DNA from: Limibacterium fermenti
GTDB lineage: Bacteria; Bacteroidota; Bacteroidia; Bacteroidales; Dysgonomonadaceae
Length of the DNA stretch: 64,000 nt
Direction of reading: 5' to 3'
Assembly (NCBI RefSeq): GCF_041902845.1
Contig: NZ_CP159486.1
Coordinates: 868,001 to 932,000, forward strand
Position numbers and translations under genes: made by a program. Each line of letters starts with the position of its first letter. Positions within the stretch are counted from its first letter, which is position 1. The notes beneath the pieces were generated by a model. The model ran no database searches. It was not told where the DNA came from and saw only the letters and a list, made by a program, of their open reading frames with translations. This document shows, piece by piece, positions 61,746 to 64,000 of this stretch.

Positions 61746-62333
61746 TTATTTACCCCCGAAAGTGAATTCCAACGGGATGGGAGCCGGAACCTTAATAGGC
61801 GTTTCGCCGACCAGCACTTTGGGCCAAAGCTTCACCGTGACCTTGGTTTCATCGGAAATGATGCCCAGAAAAGCGCCCATCTCTTTCGCCACCCGCTCCT
61901 GCGAATAACGGTTCATTAAGGTTTTCAGGTCGACCCCTACCGATATGGGAAGCGTCTTGGTTTCGTTCGGAGCCAAGTCGAACGGGATATCGATTTTCCC
62001 TTGCGCAAAATCCAGTTCGTTAATCGCGATGCTGTAATCGAGAGCATTGAGGAACGCAGCTTTTTGGTTGGGGTTTTTCACATCGATATTAAGCGTCATG
62101 TTAAAAGGGATGGCTTGAAGGTTTCCCCCCGCCAATATGGTCGAAATAGACGCCAGGCTCGACAGCGAGATGCTGGAGGCATTGCCCAGGTTGATTCCGG
62201 CGAGTTGGATATCGCTCAGCGAACGGTAGCTATATTCGCATTGAGAGAGGTTATAGGCGCCTCCGATTTGATTTAATACATCGCAACTGTTGAATACAAG
62301 AGCAGCGAAAATAAAAACGATTATTTTTTTCAT
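61746..62333 (-). CDS. LEA-like lipoprotein (DUF-type, WHy/LEA14 fold)
   Basis: About 195 residues from MKKIIVFIFAALVFNSC (ATG 62333), an outer or inner membrane lipoprotein. The mature part (IQLAGINLGNASSISLSSLASIS, NMTLNIDVKNPNQKAAFLNALDYSI, DLAPNETKTLPISVGV) has the pattern of LEA type 2 / WHy domains. Role unknown. It ends six bases before argR's ATG and is probably co-transcribed. Confidence 0.75.
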   Translation of the reverse strand: MKKIIVFIFAALVFNSCDVLNQIGGAYNLSQCEYSYRSLSDIQLAGINLGNASSISLSSLASISTILAGGNLQAIPFNMTLNIDVKNPNQKAAFLNALDYSIAINELDFAQGKIDIPFDLAPNETKTLPISVGVDLKTLMNRYSQERVAKEMGAFLGIISDETKVTVKLWPKVLVGETPIKVPAPIPLEFTFGGK

Positions 62334-62379
62334 CTTTTGTTCGTTATTTACGGGCTGCAAGCCATTTTGTCCGGTCGTT

Positions 62380-62444
62380 TGGAGGCTATAGTCTCCGGTC
62401 TTTAGTCTCCGGTCTCCGGTCTTCAGTCTCCGGTCTCCGGTTTA
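62380..62444 (-). repeat. GAGACCGG-type repeat in inverted orientation
   Basis: TCTCCGGTCTTTAGTCTCCG-like units, the complement of the GAGACCGGAGACTGG family, lie in the gap between the LEA-like and Smr genes. The orientation follows the minus-strand genes. Confidence 0.75.
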
Positions 62445-62540
62445 CTTTGTATTGTCTGCCGTCTTTTGACCGTTGACGGGTGATCCTTAACCGATACCTT
62501 TCAAAATTACCTGCGAAAGTTTAGTCTGTTACTAATGTGT

Positions 62541-63611
62541 TTACTTGATGGTCACCATCGTCGCCCCGTAGCCGTATTCCTGAAACGATGCGTCCTGATG
62601 GTAGCATTTCTTGTATTTGTTTTGTAATTCCTTTAATATCGCATTCTTTAATACGCCGTTGCCTTTTCCGTGAATGAACACGATCTTGGCGTTTTTCTCC
62701 GCCGCATGCGCTTCCATCGCCTCGTGGAACTTTTGCAGTTGGTATTCCAGCATGTCGGCGTTTGTCATGCCCGCCGTCGTGTCGAGCAGTTGATCGATAT
62801 GCAAATCGACTACCAACGGCGCTTGTTGCTCTTTCTTTTCGATGCGCTGCCTGCGCGGGCGGGCGGGAGCGGGGCGCTCTTTTTCGATGATGGCGCGCTG
62901 CACGTCGGTGGCCGAGACAAGCAGTTGATGCTCGGGGACATCGTTGCGGGCGATATAATACACCAACGCATCTTCATCGAAGTAATCGTTCTCCCGGAAA
63001 CTGTGCAGCTTGTAGAATTTCACCGTGTCGACAGCCAGTTCCACCGAATAGGGCTGTTTGATACCGAACGGTTTATGATGTTTAAAAGCGATGAACTGTA
63101 CACAAATCTTTTCGATCTCGTTGAGTTGCGTTTTGTCGAACTCCTCCATGAAAATCTTGGTGTTGGGCTCCACCGAACCCTGATAGCGGCATTTCCAGGC
63201 GCTGTTTTCGCGGCTGAGATAGGTGAAGAACAGGTAATAATTGCTGTCGTTAACGAAATAGCATTCATACGACGTGTTGGAGAGGGTCTTTACGTCGGTC
63301 GGAAGGTAAGCCAGGCAGGCCGTTATTTTTTCACCTTCCACCGTTTCGGCGGGCTCATCGTCTTCGGGGGTTATCCGGGGCAAGTCGGGCGAGGATTTCT
63401 TCTGCCCGGCCTGCTCGTTTTCCGTTTCGGTTTCGCTGAGTTTTTTATTTCCTTCGGAAGCGACAACCACACATTCCGAGGCTAGTACGGGGACATCGAA
63501 TCCGTTTTCATCTTCAACGATGACCACTTGTTTGTTGAGGAAGCCTTTTACTTTTCCTCCTCCCACCGAATTCAGGAAGCGTACCGTGTCGCCTGTTTGT
63601 AATTTATTCAT
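62541..63611 (-). CDS. DUF2027 protein with C-terminal Smr domain
   Basis: About 356 residues from MNKLQTGDTVRFLNSVGGGKVKG (ATG 63611; an in-frame start at 63797 lies in a non-conserved stretch overlapping queA's side). The DUF2027 part spans residues 1-250; the C-terminal Smr domain has the conserved VDLHIDQL and IVFIHGKGNGVLKNAI motifs. Smr domains are endonuclease-like and related to MutS2. In Bacteroidetes the DUF2027-Smr protein is common; its role is not settled. Confidence 0.88.
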   Translation of the reverse strand: MNKLQTGDTVRFLNSVGGGKVKGFLNKQVVIVEDENGFDVPVLASECVVVASEGNKKLSETETENEQAGQKKSSPDLPRITPEDDEPAETVEGEKITACLAYLPTDVKTLSNTSYECYFVNDSNYYLFFTYLSRENSAWKCRYQGSVEPNTKIFMEEFDKTQLNEIEKICVQFIAFKHHKPFGIKQPYSVELAVDTVKFYKLHSFRENDYFDEDALVYYIARNDVPEHQLLVSATDVQRAIIEKERPAPARPRRQRIEKKEQQAPLVVDLHIDQLLDTTAGMTNADMLEYQLQKFHEAMEAHAAEKNAKIVFIHGKGNGVLKNAILKELQNKYKKCYHQDASFQEYGYGATMVTIK

Positions 63612-63765
63612 TTGCTCTATGCTTTGTTTTGTGTATGCAACGAATTCATAAGATAAAAAGGTTTTGCGTCGTTGCTTATTTTTGTTCCGTGTTGCAAAGT
63701 TGACTATTTTTGTCGGATTATTCATATAATATTCCGAAAAAAGAAGGCGTACGATAGCCAAAAAA

Positions 63766-64000
63766 ATGAAAAAAGAAGAGATAGAACAACTTCGCATCGG
63801 TGATTTCCACTACGATCTGCCCGACGGGCGCATCGCCAAATATCCCGTCGAGCCGCGCGATGCGTCGAAATTATTAGTTTATTCCGGCAGGACGATCACC
63901 ACCGCTGTTTTTCGCGATTTACCGGCTTTTCTTCCGCCGGAAAGCCTACTTGTTTTCAATAATACCCGGGTCATTCATGCGCGCTTGCTCTTTCGCAAAC
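63766..64000 (+). CDS. queA: tRNA preQ1(34) S-adenosylmethionine ribosyltransferase-isomerase, 5' end
   Basis: The first 78 codons read MKKEEIEQLRIGDFHYDLPDG...IAKYPVEPRDASKLLVY and FNNTRVIHARLLF, the start of QueA (queuosine synthesis). The rest lies beyond the window. It diverges from the DUF2027-Smr gene. Confidence 0.9.
   Translation, partial: MKKEEIEQLRIGDFHYDLPDGRIAKYPVEPRDASKLLVYSGRTITTAVFRDLPAFLPPESLLVFNNTRVIHARLLFRK

Overview
The window is a 64 kb stretch of a Bacteroidota chromosome, most likely order Bacteroidales. The case rests on three things. Recognisable promoters have the Bacteroidetes form (TTTG, about 20 bp, TAnnTTTG, with only weak Shine-Dalgarno sequences). Several gene families are typical of the group: DUF4271, the DUF2027/Smr protein, TPR protein plus beta-barrel pairs, NlpE-META lipoproteins and DUF3791/DUF3990. 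The block DUF4271-hemD-rnpA-yidD-tatD is also typical of the group. I cannot name a genus from sequence alone. No rRNA, tRNA, CRISPR array or prophage was seen.

Layout. 0-2.3 kb: 5' end of a chromate transporter gene behind a structured leader RNA, and a trpB2 gene behind a Trp-rich leader peptide and attenuator. 2.3-10.8 kb: an efflux operon (TetR regulator, TolC-like channel, HlyD-like adaptor, two ABC ATPases, two ABC permeases) resembling E. coli cecR-ybhGFSR, with an IS982-type element inserted near the 3' end of the channel gene. 10.8-18.0 kb: MgtC, CapA-like and S41 protease genes on the minus strand, then vanZ, DUF4870, ftsE and metG. 18.0-26.6 kb: a rearranged zone holding a duplicated metG 3' end, a duplicated tail of a hypothetical gene, a 21-bp minisatellite and two in-frame chimeric genes. 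26.7-45.4 kb: mostly housekeeping genes (NlpE-META, barrel/TPR pair, Nudix, Mrp, TrmB, GdhA, MurF, C1 peptidase, RNase HI, TatD, YidD, RnpA, HemD, LOG, MetK), with a SAM-II-like riboswitch before metK. 45.8-53.6 kb: an accessory stretch with a cell-wall amidase, a translationally coupled DUF3791-DUF3990-DUF3791 cassette, a broken nucleotidyltransferase, a tandem pair of unknown paralogues, a sugar acetyltransferase, a HAD phosphatase and an NlpC/P60-LysM lipoprotein. 53.6-64 kb: prfB with programmed frameshift, metH, threonine aldolase, a UPF0316 protein, argR, an LEA-like lipoprotein, the Smr protein and the 5' end of queA.

How genes work together: metK, metH and metG share methionine/SAM metabolism, and metK seems to be controlled by SAM binding to its leader. 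The 2.4-10.8 kb operon is a self-contained tripartite exporter with two palindromic operators for its own TetR regulator. yidD, rnpA and hemD form a compact overlapping cluster.

A striking feature is at least four families of short-period repeats (GACAGGGA/GAGACCGGAGACTGG type, AAATTAGC type, ACAATGGATAATGG type and 21-bp minisatellites). They fill many intergenic gaps and sometimes supply the last codons of the preceding gene. The best candidates for undescribed biology are the DUF3791/DUF3990 cassette, the chimeric genes at 24.5-26.6 kb and the structured leader of the chromate transporter gene. All functional calls come from reading the sequence; no database search was run.
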